A stretch of 64,000 bases of DNA from Epiperipatus broadwayi (GCA_028023455.1 JAQFVV010000014.1:5243398-5307397); one strand, 5' to 3'; positions 22,979 to 36,450 are shown, counted from the first letter of the stretch. Program-made: numbers and translations. The notes: a model not told the origin generated them from the letters alone.

Positions 22979-24790
22979 TTAATTCTTTTCCTGTAGGACA
23001 AAGGACTCTCTGAGTTTAACCCAGTTCCTCTGATTTCTAACTTCTTTTCTCCATAACATACCAGCAGACTTCCCTATTTCATTTATCCATTGCACATGTA
23101 AATTCTTTGTAGGTTTTTTATAATCTCTTGAAATCCATTTTAAAACTTCAACTGCATAACTATTATTATCATTTCTAACAATATATTCAGTCCAGCAACA
23201 TTTCTCAATAATGTCAATATTACTTATTTGTTTTATCATTCATGTATTCTATTTTGGATCTCTTCTTGTTACACTTACACACATCTGTCTATACTTAGTT
23301 GATTGAGCTGAAGTCTCTGTATTTTTCTTCTGTCATAAGAGAAAATCTCAGATTTATAAGTATGAACTGGTAAAAGATATCTATTAAAAACCTTCCTTTT
23401 AATAATACATAAGTTTATTTTCTTTTAATATCAAGTTATTTCTATCAAAAGCATTCCATCCAAGCATTATTTTATGACTAACTTCATCTATTTTATTCCC
23501 ATCTGTATTATAATTTAACCAATGTATTTTTAATTGTTAACTTTTAATTCATAATTATCAATTTTTATTATCTTCTGAAAAAAATCCACTGAACATTACT
23601 TTAGTCTTTTTAGTATTTATCTTTAATTCTATTTTCTTACTTACATCTGAAAACTTCTGCAATATTTTCTGAAACTGAGAAATACTATTTACAAAAACAA
23701 CCATATTATCTCCAAAATCTAGATTACTTAAATAATCTTCATTTACATTTACTGCCTTAGCTTTCCACTTTAATCCACAAAATACTTTTTAAAAAACTGT
23801 TGTAAAAAGGTTTGGAGATATGTGGTCATACTGATATATATCCTTCTCAATGATAATCTTTTTAGTATCACTATAATCTGATGATCAATCATGCATTTTA
23901 ATAAATATTCTTAAAATATTCTTAAAATATGACAATATCTCAGACATATGTCTTGATGAACCAATGCTTTAATCATCATAAAAATCCTTATCCAATCAAA
24001 TGACTTTTCACAATCTATTAATTCAAAGCATAATAGCAATTTATATTCATTGTTTTTTTTTCTTCTCTCAATTATTGGATGTAATCCACAATACTAAAAC
24101 CACTTTTAAATCTAGTTTGATTTTTTGGTTGGTTAAAATTCAATGTCAACTGTAGATGAGTTATAATTATCTTGGTAAAAATTTCATATAGAACAGATAA
24201 AATACTAATAGATATATAATTGTTAATTAGAGAAGATATTAATTAGTATTAAAGTTCATCGGCTTAACGTTTTCGAGGATCCATGCCTCATATTCATAGC
24301 CTTCATAAAATGTATAATAAAATATGCAAATACAAATATTCAAAAAAAAAAAGTGAGAAGTAAAGCTATACTAATAGATATGTAATTTTTAATATCTTCT
24401 TTATTATACTTCTTAAATATCAATATTATTACTGTATTCTTTCAATTATCTGGTACATTGATATTTGGTATATAACTTTGCCAACAATTTTTCTGCTTCA
24501 TTACATTCTTATTTAAAAATATAATTAATAATAATTCCATTACTTCTGAAGCTTTTCTTTACAGATTTAATTTCCTGTCTCATTTCTGCATTTAAAATAC
24601 TAAGCAATTCAGAAAATGTAATAATTATAAAGGATGTTTTCTAGTTATTTATTACTATAAAATTCTTTATAGAACTTTTCCACACATTTCATGATGTAAA
24701 CTCTCTTTTTAATAATAGTTTCTTCTTTTTTTCTTATTACAGAAACAATTTTTCTTCCAATACCAAAATGTTCTACAACATTTTTATTCT
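22979..24790 (-). pseudogene. Second RTE copy, minus strand, decayed
   Basis: Read on the minus strand, this is the same family as 14790-17740. 'FGIGRKI' near 24760 corresponds to the plus copy at about 16092. 'FYEIFTKIIITHLQ'-like sequence lies near 24190-24150. The 'KRKVFNR' to 'TTQ' segment lies near 23390-23290. The C-terminal tail is open at 22979-23239 with 'EVLKWISRD', where the plus copy has its TAG in place of Trp. The endonuclease half is missing, so the insertion is truncated at its 5' end near 24790. Numerous stops and indels show it is older than the plus copy. Relative to 14460-17765 it is inverted, about 5 kb away. Confidence 0.8.
24202..24394. mobile_element. Small insertion (about 140 bp) flanked by a 24-bp imperfect direct repeat
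   Basis: ATACTAATAGATAT[A/G]TAATT begins near 24203 and again near 24368, interrupting the antisense RTE copy. Comparison with the plus copy shows only one version belongs to the LINE. The inserted stretch holds CGGCTTAACGTTTTCGAGG, a run of 11 A near 24342-24352, and no ORF. A SINE-like or other retroposed sequence with its target-site duplication is the simplest reading. The A-run is about 15 bases from the repeat, which is not ideal for that. Confidence 0.5.
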
Positions 24791-26995
24791 CTTCTTAGCT
24801 TTTTTGCCAAATTCACAGTTATACATTTTTTTGACATTATTAATTCTTTTTTGTACCATTTTACAGTGAGAATTGTATGCATATAAAAATTAGTGATTGA
24901 AAAATAATAAACAAGATTTATGTGTGTATATAATTCTCTTAATTCACAATGCATTGAATCAAGAAAAAGCAATAATAGCTCTGTTGTAACATATTTTTAA
25001 TATATATATATATAAACAAAGAAATAAATTAGGAAAAATCCATGTTATAGGAAGATAAATTATCTAGCAATAATGTTACTAAATAATCACCACTTAAAAA
25101 TCAGAGTTTTAAGGTGAACCATGTGTTATAATAACCAACAATAACTTTTGCTTGAATTTACATAGAAATAGGACAGTCCACATATATATCAGGTTTACAT
25201 ATAAAAGTAGTTAATTATTGTTATTTTATAAAATCCATAATTTTAATGTACATCAAATTACTCATTACGCTACAAGTCTTAGAATGAGCTCATTGTTATT
25301 ATCATTCCTTTATTTATTGAATCAATATTGAATAATTTTTTGAAACAGATTCAAAAATTATTGAATATTCAAATGTTAAAAGATAGCAATCGAAAATATG
25401 TTGTTCTACAAACAAAAAACTGTGTCCAATATGTCTAACCATTTTATTAACAAAGTGTGCATTCTAATTTCATATTAAAACATTTGAAAACAATTCGAGC
25501 AACAGTGATAATTAACAGCATTTTTATGCTTCAGCATTAAAAAGCAACACAGTCTCAGTGCAGAAAAAAAAATAGAGATCATATTTGTAGGAAAAATGAA
25601 ATCTGAGAAAATGTATAATGATATTTATATTAAGTTTAACAACACAATTCTTAATCCAGTACTAAAATCTTTTATTAAATTTTCCAATAATAACATTTTA
25701 GAGAACTGTAAAAATCTTTTTAAGAAATGATAATTCATAACTCTTTTTTTTATTTTTCATATTGAAAAATGTAACTAAAATAAGATTAGTATATACATTT
25801 TTGAAGCAAATTGATACAATAAAACTTTACTCCAGAAACTAAGTTTATTTGCCACATAACTCACAAACATCATGATCAAAAACAACAAAATATAGCTAAG
25901 AAAATATTTGTCTAAAGTGCCCCCCAAAATAGTTTAATCTGTTTATTGACTGCAAAAAAATTCAACAAGCATATTTTCATTAGATCAGATCTGAACTCAC
26001 ATACAAAGCACACTAAGTTAAAAATAATATTGTTCTATTTTAGGGATATCATGAGATGATATAATTAATTCTTAAATATTGTGGGTGCATCCTTTCACAA
26101 TCAATAACCTTATAGTAATATCATAAAAAATAAATTGTTAGATATATAAAATGTATATCACAAAGAATTTGCTAAATAATTTTAAATGTAATTAGAAAAA
26201 CTAATTGATTAAGGACTATTAATAGAAATAATTATTAATATATATATAATAAAATTAAGCCATTTGTTTAGTGATGAGATTAAATTAATCTTTTTTATAA
26301 TAAAATACAATAACATAAGCCATCTGGATTCCTAAGAAGAGTTGAAGTCTGAGATATAAAAAAAAAGTTTTGTCACAAAAATAAAGAGAATTCATCAGAA
26401 ATAATGATAAATGTGGCCTATGAGAAATGTAAAAGTAGTGCTTCATCCAATGCGGATTGCCATCAAAACAGATCTTTCCATTCATTCTGTTATTATATGT
26501 AAAAAAAAAAAAAACAAATATATGAACTATAATAGGCTGCATTGGTTGTTATTATTCATGCATGCTTTCAGATTTAAAGACAATTATAAATAACTATAAT
26601 TTATCTTTCCAATAATATTTATGATGTTACTAGTTAGTCACTACTTTAGAAATATATTAAATGTGAATAATATAGTCAATTATGTATTGAGCATTTAAAC
26701 CATTATTAGTAAATTAAAACTAATTACAACCATCAATCATAGCACTTGGAAAAATTAGCATTAGTAATGCAAGAAGAGAATGATTGGCATGATATGGATT
26801 AATTCTTTTATTACCATAATGATTGTATCTTTGAGTAATTTGCTAATTTTAAAACATGCAATTCATGACTATTTGATAAAGACTTTTTAAATGCTGATTT
26901 GCCTAATTGATAAAAGAAGATAAACATTATTGTGTATTTATTTTATTAATGTTTAATACATTGCACAGCCTAAAACCTGCATTTATATATGTAAT
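24791..26995. other. A+T-rich intron sequence, nothing recognised
   Basis: Contains TA runs (about 25000, 26238), poly-A stretches and only short ORFs with biased composition. A near-palindrome lies at 25322-25368 (AATATTGAATAATTTTT region). Confidence 0.5.
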
Positions 26996-27085
26996 ATAGG
27001 TGGGATTCGAACTCAGATTTTTACACAACCCACTACTCTCAGTGCCATCTCATATTGCTGACCCACCTGATCACACACATGTTGA
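26996..27085 (-). repeat. tRNA-like SINE head (B-box) on minus strand
   Basis: Minus-strand CTGAGTTCGAATCCCACC near 27017-27000 matches the RNA polymerase III internal B-box (GTTCGAATCC). About 40 bases upstream, TGGCACTGAGAGTAGTGGG loosely resembles an A-box. There is no complete tRNA cloverleaf that I can draw. This suggests the 5' head of a tRNA-derived SINE. Its 3' boundary was not found. Confidence 0.45.
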
Positions 27086-30000
27086 AAAGATAAATAATCA
27101 CCAATATACGTATTTCATGCTAAACCAGCAATCATCAGTTGGTCCAAATTACTATCCTCACACATATATATAATCAGTACTCAGCTTTATTAAGATAGCC
27201 AATCTTCATACTTTAATGGACAGGCTTCAAACTATTCCAACTCACAACTCTTCAGCCTTTCATTTCATTGAAAATCTGATGATGGAACGTTCAAAGCCCT
27301 TGATAGTGCCAAGGTTGTCATCCTACCCATGTTGGCATATTAATCATTCTGACCCCTCATGTACAGGAGAATAATCCATTTATACATACATATGCGAGGG
27401 GTAGGCAGTCCTTAATGTTTGCAAATAATATTTAAAAGATAAGTTAAGTGTATAAATTAATTAAAAGCTTTATTAAAAGAAAAGTCATAACTTTATTGTA
27501 TGGTAATATTATACATTATGAAACTGACCTATTTAAATTGCGGTCTTTTAAAGGAGAGAATATTTTTTTTTAATTACTATAATAAAGTGCTTGAGTGAAC
27601 AGAATACATTTTTAAGAAGAATATTTAAAATGCTTTAATAAATGAAGAAGCTGTTGTTTTTTTCCCATATATAACCACGAACAAAATTAAATTAAAATTC
27701 TCTTAATGATGTTTGCTGTTAAAATTGAAATATTGAAAACAAGCTTGCTGATTTTTTTCTTTTTACATAAACCTGTGTGAAAAATGGATCCAAATCTTTG
27801 CTGAAACTATTTGTTAAGGGTTTCTATTATATATTGTTTGTTCCAGAAGGTCATACTTGCTCTTATTTTCTTATAAAAAAAATTGACAAGTATGGACGTA
27901 TCACTCTTTAAAATAATTCACCAGAAAAAATGACATTGTTCGCCTGCGTCAGATTGCTCATCATGGACAGAATTTGAATGAAGGACTATGGGAGTTTTTT
28001 AAAAATAATAATTTATTATTTTTTTATTATTATTATCTTACATTATTTTTAATATTATGCCAAGGTATTTTTCTATAATTTATAATATAATTATCCAATT
28101 ATTGTTATGATAGAGAAGATTAAATTTTATATATATATTTTTTTTTATTGTTGGCTTAAAGTCAATTATGGGGTATTAGGTGTCCAGGTAAAGATACAAT
28201 TTTTTTTTTACATTTAAGAATAGTGTTTATTAATACAGTACTTTATTTAAAGGTAAACAGCCAGTATGATTTATCAAAACCTTGTAATAGTTTTTATTTG
28301 TTTATTAAGATATAATAATTTCATTATGAAGTTTTTATATGACAAGGCATCTATTGGTTTTATATTTAGCAATATTTGCCTATGTTAATTATGTCCACTT
28401 TAGTTATAAAAATTTATGATGTTTTATTGAATGTGTGTATTTCTCATTAATTACAAATTTTTTATTATGCGATTTGAAATATATAGTCGTTTGGCTTATA
28501 GTAATTTGTTGGTGTCATCCATTGTTTAATGTATGTAATTTTAGAGAATGAAGATTGATTTCTCTAGCTTTTAAATGATAATTTTTTTTTGTCTTGCCAT
28601 TGTTTTTGCCTAGCATATATGCTTAATCTCATTTTAATATATGTGGGATGCATGTGGCTTTATTATAAGTTGTGTTTTACATATGTTATATGTTGAAGGA
28701 TTTTGAATTTGCTCTCCCCAATGCTTTGCAGTTATTTCTCATGAGAGGGTTGTATTTTGATACTTTATGCTTATTTTCATGTTTAGCTAAGTAGCTTGAC
28801 CCTAGAGAGGATCATTTTTCATGGTATGTATTCCATTTCTATGTGTTAAGACCTTGTCCACACATATACTTAGCTAAGATAAAGGTATTGGAATCTACCA
28901 TTGTATTTTTCCAGTGTGTAGTTAGCTCTGAGGAGCCTTTTTTTCTTGTCTTATCACTCATAATGATATTAATTATTTTCCATCATGTAAGGTAAAGTTA
29001 TTTATTAATATTTTAAGATTGGTATGCAATGATAAAGTAAATGTTTGAAGTAACTAGTTGCTTTAGGAAAACTTTTCTATTTGTAGTGTTTTGTTAAGGG
29101 GAGTAATGTAAGTATTGTGCTGTTGTGCCTTGCCAATAGTTAAAAGTAAACCAACAAATATATAGTAATTTTAATACTTATTTTGTGCATAGCATGATGA
29201 GAGATATACTATGCAATATCATCTTTATCATCATCCAGAAGTAGTTTGCTGATGGATTGGTAAGATATTTTAAGATTAAATATTTTATTATGTGGACATG
29301 GGAAAAAGATAATATGCTGTGTGCATGACTTCTGATGAATATTCTCATATTTTTATTATTAAGCAAATAATGCGAGACAGTAATTGTCTTATTTGTGTTT
29401 ATATAATAATTAACATTATCATAACACTTTACTGGTAAAAATTTAGCCATATGTCAGTTCAGATTAAAGTTTTTTAATCTTTAGTGTAACTAAATGCTGT
29501 CAATAAAATATTATAAGTTATTACTGGACAAAAAATGTATCTTAATTAGAGTTTTGGTTTATTATAGTTAGAAAGTTTTATTAAATGATTATTTAATAAA
29601 GTAACTTATAGCCCTAACAATATGTTAAAAATAAACTAGTCAAATATTGAAAGAGTCTTATTTTAAATGAATCTATCATTAATGGGTCATCCAAATGCTT
29701 GTATCAATAATGGTTAATTTTGCTAGTGTGTAGGCCATCATTTTATCATTTATTTTATGGCATCCTGCCAAAAGAAACAACACCTATGTTTAGCTATGAC
29801 TTTTTTTAGAAATTGTAAATAAAGTTTTGTAACTTGTAAAGTTGATGTTAGTGTTAGTAAATGTGTTTATCGTTATTAAAATTTAGGCTTTGTTTTCTAT
29901 ATATGATTTCTTGTGTCCTGAATCTTTAATTATATTACAGAAATCTTGGGAAATCAGATAATCAATTTTTATACAGATCCAGAATCCCAATTTAAAAATG

Positions 30001-31026
30001 CAAAAATTGCATAAGTGTTATAATTCCAAAGATTCGAATTGCAGTTAAAACAATCAAATATTTATTTCATTTTATTTTGAATTCTTTAATTCATTTCAGA
30101 TTGCATATTATTTATTTAGTTTATGAACAAAGAATATATTATTTAGAAATTGATTATTTTATTGTGTAGTTGATGAAGAGTAGAAAGATACAAAAGGTAC
30201 CTACCGGGTTTCTTTTTATTTACTTGAGTGTCATCCTAGATCAAAGGCTTTGATTTTTTCCAAATTTATATTTTTATGCAATTATTAATTAGATTAAACA
30301 CTTCTTTATTAATTGTTGTTATTACTATAATATATTAGGATACATTAGCTTATAAAAAAAGTGTATGACTCCTTTAGTCTACTAGGATGCCATTCATTTG
30401 TTCAATAACATAATATGCTGATTAGTATTCAAAATTAATAAAGAAAGAACCCTGAGATCATTACTTATTATTTCATGCTTATTGTTAATTTATTTTATTA
30501 GTTCAAAAGTCAATAGTGTGACATGAGAAACTTATTATAGTTCATTGTACTATAAGAAAAGTACATTATCTTTCACTCTATAAGAGTAGATTAGATCAGA
30601 TCATGACAATAAAATTGATTAGTGATAAATATTTGTTTATTCAGATATTTGAAGATGATGCAGTAAAGAATTTCATTATGAGATTTTATATTAAATGCAA
30701 AATACCTATGCTACTTAGAGAATGCATTTTGATAGAGGAAAAATTTATTGTTTTGAAAAGTATTGTATAGGAATGAGTGGTTTTTCCTCTTCTTAATTTA
30801 TTTATTTACTTTATATTAGAATGCATTTGTCATTGTTTTAAAATTCCCTTTTATTTTAATGCATGTCCCTGTAGTAAAGTTTATTGTAACCTATAATCCA
30901 CTGAGCTTAGCTATATCATCATCATCATCATCATGGTTGCTAAGAATCTCATTCTTATTTTATCTTGGTTAGAAATGGCTGCACTGTTTCATAGTTTATT
31001 TTATTGGTTTAAATATATATATATAT
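27086..31026. other. T-rich intron sequence
   Basis: 27230-27370 is less A+T-rich and looks like part of a dispersed repeat ('CTGATGATGGAACGTTCAAA'). The rest is T-rich with no domain-like ORF. A short CAT repeat lies at about 30918-30933, just upstream of the GIY-YIG ORF. Confidence 0.45.
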
Positions 31027-31431
31027 ATGTTAGGAGGAATGAAGATTGCTTGGAAGAAAAGTTCTGATTTGAATTCATTACTTAATTGTTTAAAGCAGTC
31101 TATTGATAATAGATCTATTCCTGGTATTGTTTATAAGATTACATATAGTTGTGGTAAGTTTTATGTAGGCCAGAGTAAGTTTGACTTTAATAAAAGGATT
31201 AAGGTTCATATAAGTAGAGTTAAACATAGATATCTTAACTCAGCTTTATATATTCATGAATTGAATACAGGTCATAGAATATTGTTTAACAATGCTTCGG
31301 TTATTTTTTATGAAAAGAATGAGTTAAAAAGAAGAATAAAGGAGACTTTGATTATAAAACTTTTTGAATCTGAGGATATCAATCTTATGAAGACTTCTTT
31401 TGATAATAAGGGAAGGTGGAGTTTGAAATGA
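31027..31431 (+). CDS. GIY-YIG endonuclease domain of a 5'-truncated Penelope-like element
   Basis: An uninterrupted 134-codon frame. Residues about 34-55 read 'GIVYKITYSCGKFYVGQS', the GIY and YIG-type strands with the CG.[V/F]Y[V/I]G spacing seen at the C-terminus of Penelope-like retroelements. 'NKRIKVHISRVKH' carries the Arg and His expected in the helix. 'YIHELNTGHRILFNNASVIF' (about 79-98) has the NTGH motif, and 'KNELKRRIKETLII' has the R..E helix with the catalytic Glu. In intact elements this domain nicks DNA for target-primed reverse transcription. The reverse transcriptase that should precede it is absent: TA-rich sequence abuts the start, so the copy is 5' truncated. The ATG at 31027 is only the first in frame. 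The open state suggests a recent insertion. Confidence 0.85.
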   Translation: MLGGMKIAWKKSSDLNSLLNCLKQSIDNRSIPGIVYKITYSCGKFYVGQSKFDFNKRIKVHISRVKHRYLNSALYIHELNTGHRILFNNASVIFYEKNELKRRIKETLIIKLFESEDINLMKTSFDNKGRWSLK

Positions 31432-31627
31432 ATTATGGGAAGATTTATTTGTTTGTATATATTGTTCCTTTAGTTTGATTTTCACTTGCGAAGGTCTATT
31501 TGTAGTAGATGAAACCATGGTTGTGTAAAGATTTTGGTAAAATTTTGCTAGTATTGTATTGTTTTATGGTTTTGAATAATTATATATATTTTATTATAAT
31601 TGGAATGCAGACATTGATTAATAATTT

Positions 31628-31680
31628 ATATATATATATATGTGTGTGTGTGTGCGTGCTCGCGTGCGTGTGTGTGTGTA
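31628..31680. repeat. Compound TA / TG / CG microsatellite
   Basis: TA units pass into TG units, with a central GCGTGCTCGCGTGCG, then TG again. Alternating purine-pyrimidine sequence of this kind can adopt left-handed DNA in principle. Confidence 0.9.
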
Positions 31681-34040
31681 GAGTTATCCATTTACAATAA
31701 TTAGAAATGTGAAAGCATTGAAAGTACATTGGTACAATAAATCTTTTTATATTTTATATTTAAATTCTGTTTTAGTATTTTTTATATTAATATTTAGAAT
31801 GGTAGAGTATCAAAACATTATATATATATATATATATACATGTTGGTATATTCATAATCAAAATCATATGTGCATAAACCCAGAAAATGTACCTTATATA
31901 TATATATATTAAAAATTTACATGCTATATTTGTAAAAAGAGACTTATGGTTGCCTGTATGCAATGCTATAAAACTAATTGTTATATTGCATTCCATGCTA
32001 CTTGTGCCTAACAGGTTGGACTTTTTATTTAAAATAGTGTAACATAATGAGAATGCAGTATATACAGATATAGGTACAATGAAAATAACATCTATAAAAT
32101 AATCCATTCCATTTCACAAGTCACTTTGGTCACCTAAATAATTGGTTGATGGAAGAAGGAAATAAATTCAATAATAAATTAATAAAAATAATTCTCTATA
32201 CTTGGCTTCATGATTAGGCAAATGTAATGGAAGAAAGTAGTAATTATTTTATAGCTATGTTACTTTTACTTGTACTCTATGTTTTATAAACCTACTTTCC
32301 TTCCATTACAGTATATATAAAATGAAAATATTATGGGTTTCATGATATACAACAACAATGTGTGTGCATGTATATATAAAGTTAAAAAGAAAAATAGAAA
32401 TAAACACAGACAATTTTTTTATAGATATTTTCTATATTAAACTGGAATAAAAGTTAAGGATTAAATAAGTTTAAATTAAAAAAAGGATATAAATTAAACA
32501 TTTAAAAAGGAAATACCCTTTAAAGTCCATGAATTACATTTGATTTAGTTAGTATTTATTAGAAATTAAGTTTATAGTTGGTTAGTATGATAATGGTACT
32601 AATTGGTCAGAACATTGATGATGATCAGCATATTTTAATATTTCATAATTATTGTTTTATTGTTATATTTTCTGATGGATTAGCAGTTAAGTTTGTGCAT
32701 TCAAATTAATGTTTAAATGATCTGCTCCAAGCTGGCAAGGACTAAATAATTAGCCTTGTTTATAGTAGACCCATTTCAAATCAAGTCACAAGTTTGCTGT
32801 TGATTTCTTTGTATTTTTAATTATTAATGATGATGGATGATTATTACTCATGAGTAATGCTGGTGAAATTATGCTTACACTTATGGTTAGTTAGCTCTGT
32901 GCTGATCTGTCATCATCTCATGCTAATTATTCCTTTATGTTAAATTTCATATTAAATTTTATATTTTGTTTATTTGAGGATGATGATGGGTTCTCAATGC
33001 TTCATAATTATTCCCTAAGGTGGTGTACTGTTACAAATAGTTACCCAATTGTGGACATTTTAATCTCAGATTCATTTTGTATTAACCCTTTATTTTCCAT
33101 ACCATTACTATATATATATATAGTGCCATAGGGGGTGGGGGGTAAATATAACAGTACTTTTAAAAAATATTAACTCAATTAAATATAACCCTTTAATAAA
33201 TAAACCTTACTATTTCTAATTTATATAAAATCTTAACTATGCATTCTAAAGCATTAATAAAATATCTTTGTTAAATATCTTTGAATGATAATTGATAAGG
33301 AAATATAAACTGTTTGATTTAATCATTGTTAAAGTCAGCAGTTGATAAGTTAAACTCGGATAAAAGTTAGTTTAAAATGTGCTACCTTTTAGTTAGTTGT
33401 ATCAGATAAAGTTTGTTTTGCTATTTGTTAAAATATTATTTATTAATCTGTGTTAAAATGCTTTTAAAATAGTAGTTACTAAAATAAAAATATTGTTTTA
33501 AATTAAATAATTGATTTTATTTGATAAATAAATAATGTTAATAAACTTAATTATTTTTATTGTCTAGATGTCACAAGGTTAAATTTATTCTTAGATGTCT
33601 TAATTAATAAAAGGTTGGGTCAATAAATATGTGACCTAGTTAATAAAAGGTTAAAATTGTTAATCAATTCCAAAAGATCTCACCCCCAATATTCATCTCT
33701 ACTGATTAAGTAAAATTATATGACAAACTTTGTGGTAAAAGACAAGCACATACACATTTAAAAAGAAAAAAAAACAGAAATTACTTCTTCTTGCTTCTTA
33801 TTTAATAATTTTTAAAAATTATTTTGACTACTTATTATTTTATTAGGTGAATAATGTTAGGATAAAAGCCTCTTAAGTCATTAAAGCAAATATACTCTGC
33901 CAATACATGTTCACCTGTCCATAAACAATATCTCATTGGAAAATCCAAAAAGCTATATTGTAATGAAGGAAATTCCGAGTCTTTTGAATATGAAATCTAC
34001 TGGAGACCACTAAGCTGGAAAGTTATATGTATGTTTATTT

Positions 34041-34102
34041 ACCATATCTACAGACTTTTAGTTAATTCAGAACCATATCTACAGACTTTTAGTTAATTCA
34101 GA
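34041..34102. repeat. 31-bp exact tandem duplication
   Basis: ACCATATCTACAGACTTTTA and the next 11 bases occur twice in immediate succession (34041-34071 and 34072-34102) with no differences, so the event is recent. Confidence 0.95.
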
Positions 34103-35689
34103 ACTTTTGCTGTAGAAACATTTTGTTAATACTTTGTTATTTAAAATTTTAATTAATTACATAAGCTAATTGCTAATATTAAATGATATTGTCATTTATA
34201 CTCTACTAAATGTCTTACATTAGAAGAAAAGTAATTTATATGGGAACAATTTACTGACTAAACTACAATTATTATTGTACCAAGAACTATTTTTAAAAAT
34301 TATTATATCTTTAATTAATAAAATGAATGTGATAATGAGTTCTTTTAAAGCTTTCACTAGCTTAAGGACAAAGTAGACATTTTAAATTTCTTTATCTAAT
34401 TATGATACAGGAAGATGTTATCCGGATTGATTTTCTTAATATTTTGGAAGAGTATTATATATCTACATTATTTCCAACACAAACAAGATAATATTTTAGC
34501 ATTATAATCTATTTATTCATAATTCATTTATTCGTTTACTGAATGTATATTTTATTGCTCTACAAAAAGGAAAGAAATAATTTGAATTTGCTTCATGTTT
34601 TACTTTTACCAAAATAATGCCTCAATTTTATTATGGAACTACTTATTACCTGTTTATTCTTAATCTTACTGTAGGCAGATGTCTGATTTTCTCCATTTAA
34701 AAATTAAAATAGTGGACAATGTTGTTTCAAGAAAATCCAGACTTTCCTCTACATTAATAAACACTATGTTATATTTTTCTGAATAGAATAATAACGGATC
34801 TTCAATTAAAAAGAATTATTTTTATTTTAAATAATGAAAGAACTTTCAACCCTCTGCTTAGTTAAATGGGGTAAAACAAGAGAAATGTAAATTTATTGTT
34901 TTATGAAATTGATATATTTTTATTATTGTATATTATTTATGCATTTCTGATTATTATTTTATATGAAGTATATTATAAAATATATTTGTAATAATATACA
35001 TGTATCAAAAAGATTTGATAAGAAAAAATATCCAGGTGTTCAATTATAAACTGGTATGTGTTCTGGGAATTTATATCCCAATATAATACTTTATTGTGCA
35101 CAGTGTAAAACAGTTTTTTTATATTCGATATGTGTGTGAATGAAGTGTGTTAGTTGCATATATTTTTAGACTGAGTATATATGTTGTTGTGCAAATGAGT
35201 AAGTGTGCAAGTTACCTTTTCGTTTATTATTAACAAATTCGTGGCTTTTTAATTTTTCTAATTATATGCTACCAATCACAGATATCACGTTTGTCATTTA
35301 TCAATGGCTGCCATTACTGCTGTTTTTGTGAAGCCCCTCCATGAGGGAGAGAATGTGGATTACTTGTTTTGGCATTGCCAGGTCAAGTTAGTAAGTGCTC
35401 AATTATCTATTTATCATCATCCATTTTATCTTTAGATTTGCATTAGTACTGTGCATTTTATTGTGTAATAACATTTACACATGTCCATATGCAGTTGTTT
35501 GCTAGCTCTATTACAATTTAATTTTTAGAGTTGCTACTTTATTGTTAGTATTAAACTCTTTTATTTTGTCACTTATATGCATTAATATGAATAATTTTTT
35601 TTTTTCACATGTCATAGCATCGGCCGGAGGCAAACCCACAACTTCTGCAACCAACTACTTGCTTGCAATGCAGCTGCGATGACCTCTCA

Positions 35690-36450
35690 ACTATGGTTAT
35701 TAAAGAGCCAAAGACACCAAAATGTATGGGTATGGAACTGAGTTCAGACCCAGATGACTATATAAGCTGTTGAGCTTAGATTAAAAATATTATTGTGTTT
35801 TCAATTTCATTCTCATAGCTTTGTAATTAAATCGAGATAAAAGGTGGCTGCTGGAGGGTTGTATTAGATCCTAAGATCTAGGTGCAGTGCTCTCAGATCC
35901 AAAGCTCCTCACTGACAAAGGCCACAAGCCAGAAACTAGTCTGGGGATATTGGGTGAGTAGGCACTAGATAGGGATTTTATGCACAAGTCTTCTGACATC
36001 CATTGATTACTCTGTTTGGCACAGGGTGGCACTACTGTATAGAGAGTTTTGCCTTGTCTAATAACAATTATGTGCTAGTATGAGATGGTGATCATTTGAT
36101 GTTTAGTGGTTAACACCAATCCTGCCTAATAGGATAGTGGTGGCTATGGCTGTTAAAGACCAAAGACACCAAAATGTATGGGTGCTGAACTGAGTTCAGA
36201 CCTATATGACTATATAAGCTGTTAAGCTTAGCTGGTGGAGGGTTGCATTAGATTTTAAAATCTAGGTGCAGTGCTTTCAGATCCAAAGCTCCTCACTGAC
36301 GAAGGCAACAAGCCAGAAACTAGTCTGGGGATATTGGATGAGTAGGCACTAGATAAGGATTTTATGCACAAGCCTTCTGGCATCCATTGATTACTCTGTT
36401 TGGCACAGGGTGGCACTACTGTATAGAGAGTTTTGCCTTGTTTAATAAAT
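35690..36450 (+). repeat. Two tandem copies of the ~390-bp repeat
   Basis: Copy 2 (about 35690-36075) and copy 3 (about 36080-36450) follow each other in the same orientation. They share the blocks described at 3490-3895, such as CTCAGATCCAAAGCTCCTCA. Copy 2 carries an extra segment of roughly 50 bases near 35775-35830 that the others lack. Copy 3 lacks part of the GAGATAAAAGGT segment. The junction contains ATGGTGATCAT. The tandem layout suggests a satellite-like family. Confidence 0.85.

Larger units (their letters stand above)
31432..35689. other. A+T-rich intron sequence with microsatellites
   Basis: Only short ORFs with biased composition. It includes the TA/TG tract at 31628-31680, TA runs near 31818-31838 and 31898-31910, and a G-run near 33129-33141. 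I recognise no gene. Confidence 0.5.

Noticed and set aside
26996-27085. tRNA gene
   Set aside because: A B-box is present but no full cloverleaf with acceptor stem can be drawn; a SINE head fits better.
30918-30933. CRISPR-like or regulatory repeat at the CAT run
   Set aside because: It is a simple trinucleotide run in animal DNA, without spacers.
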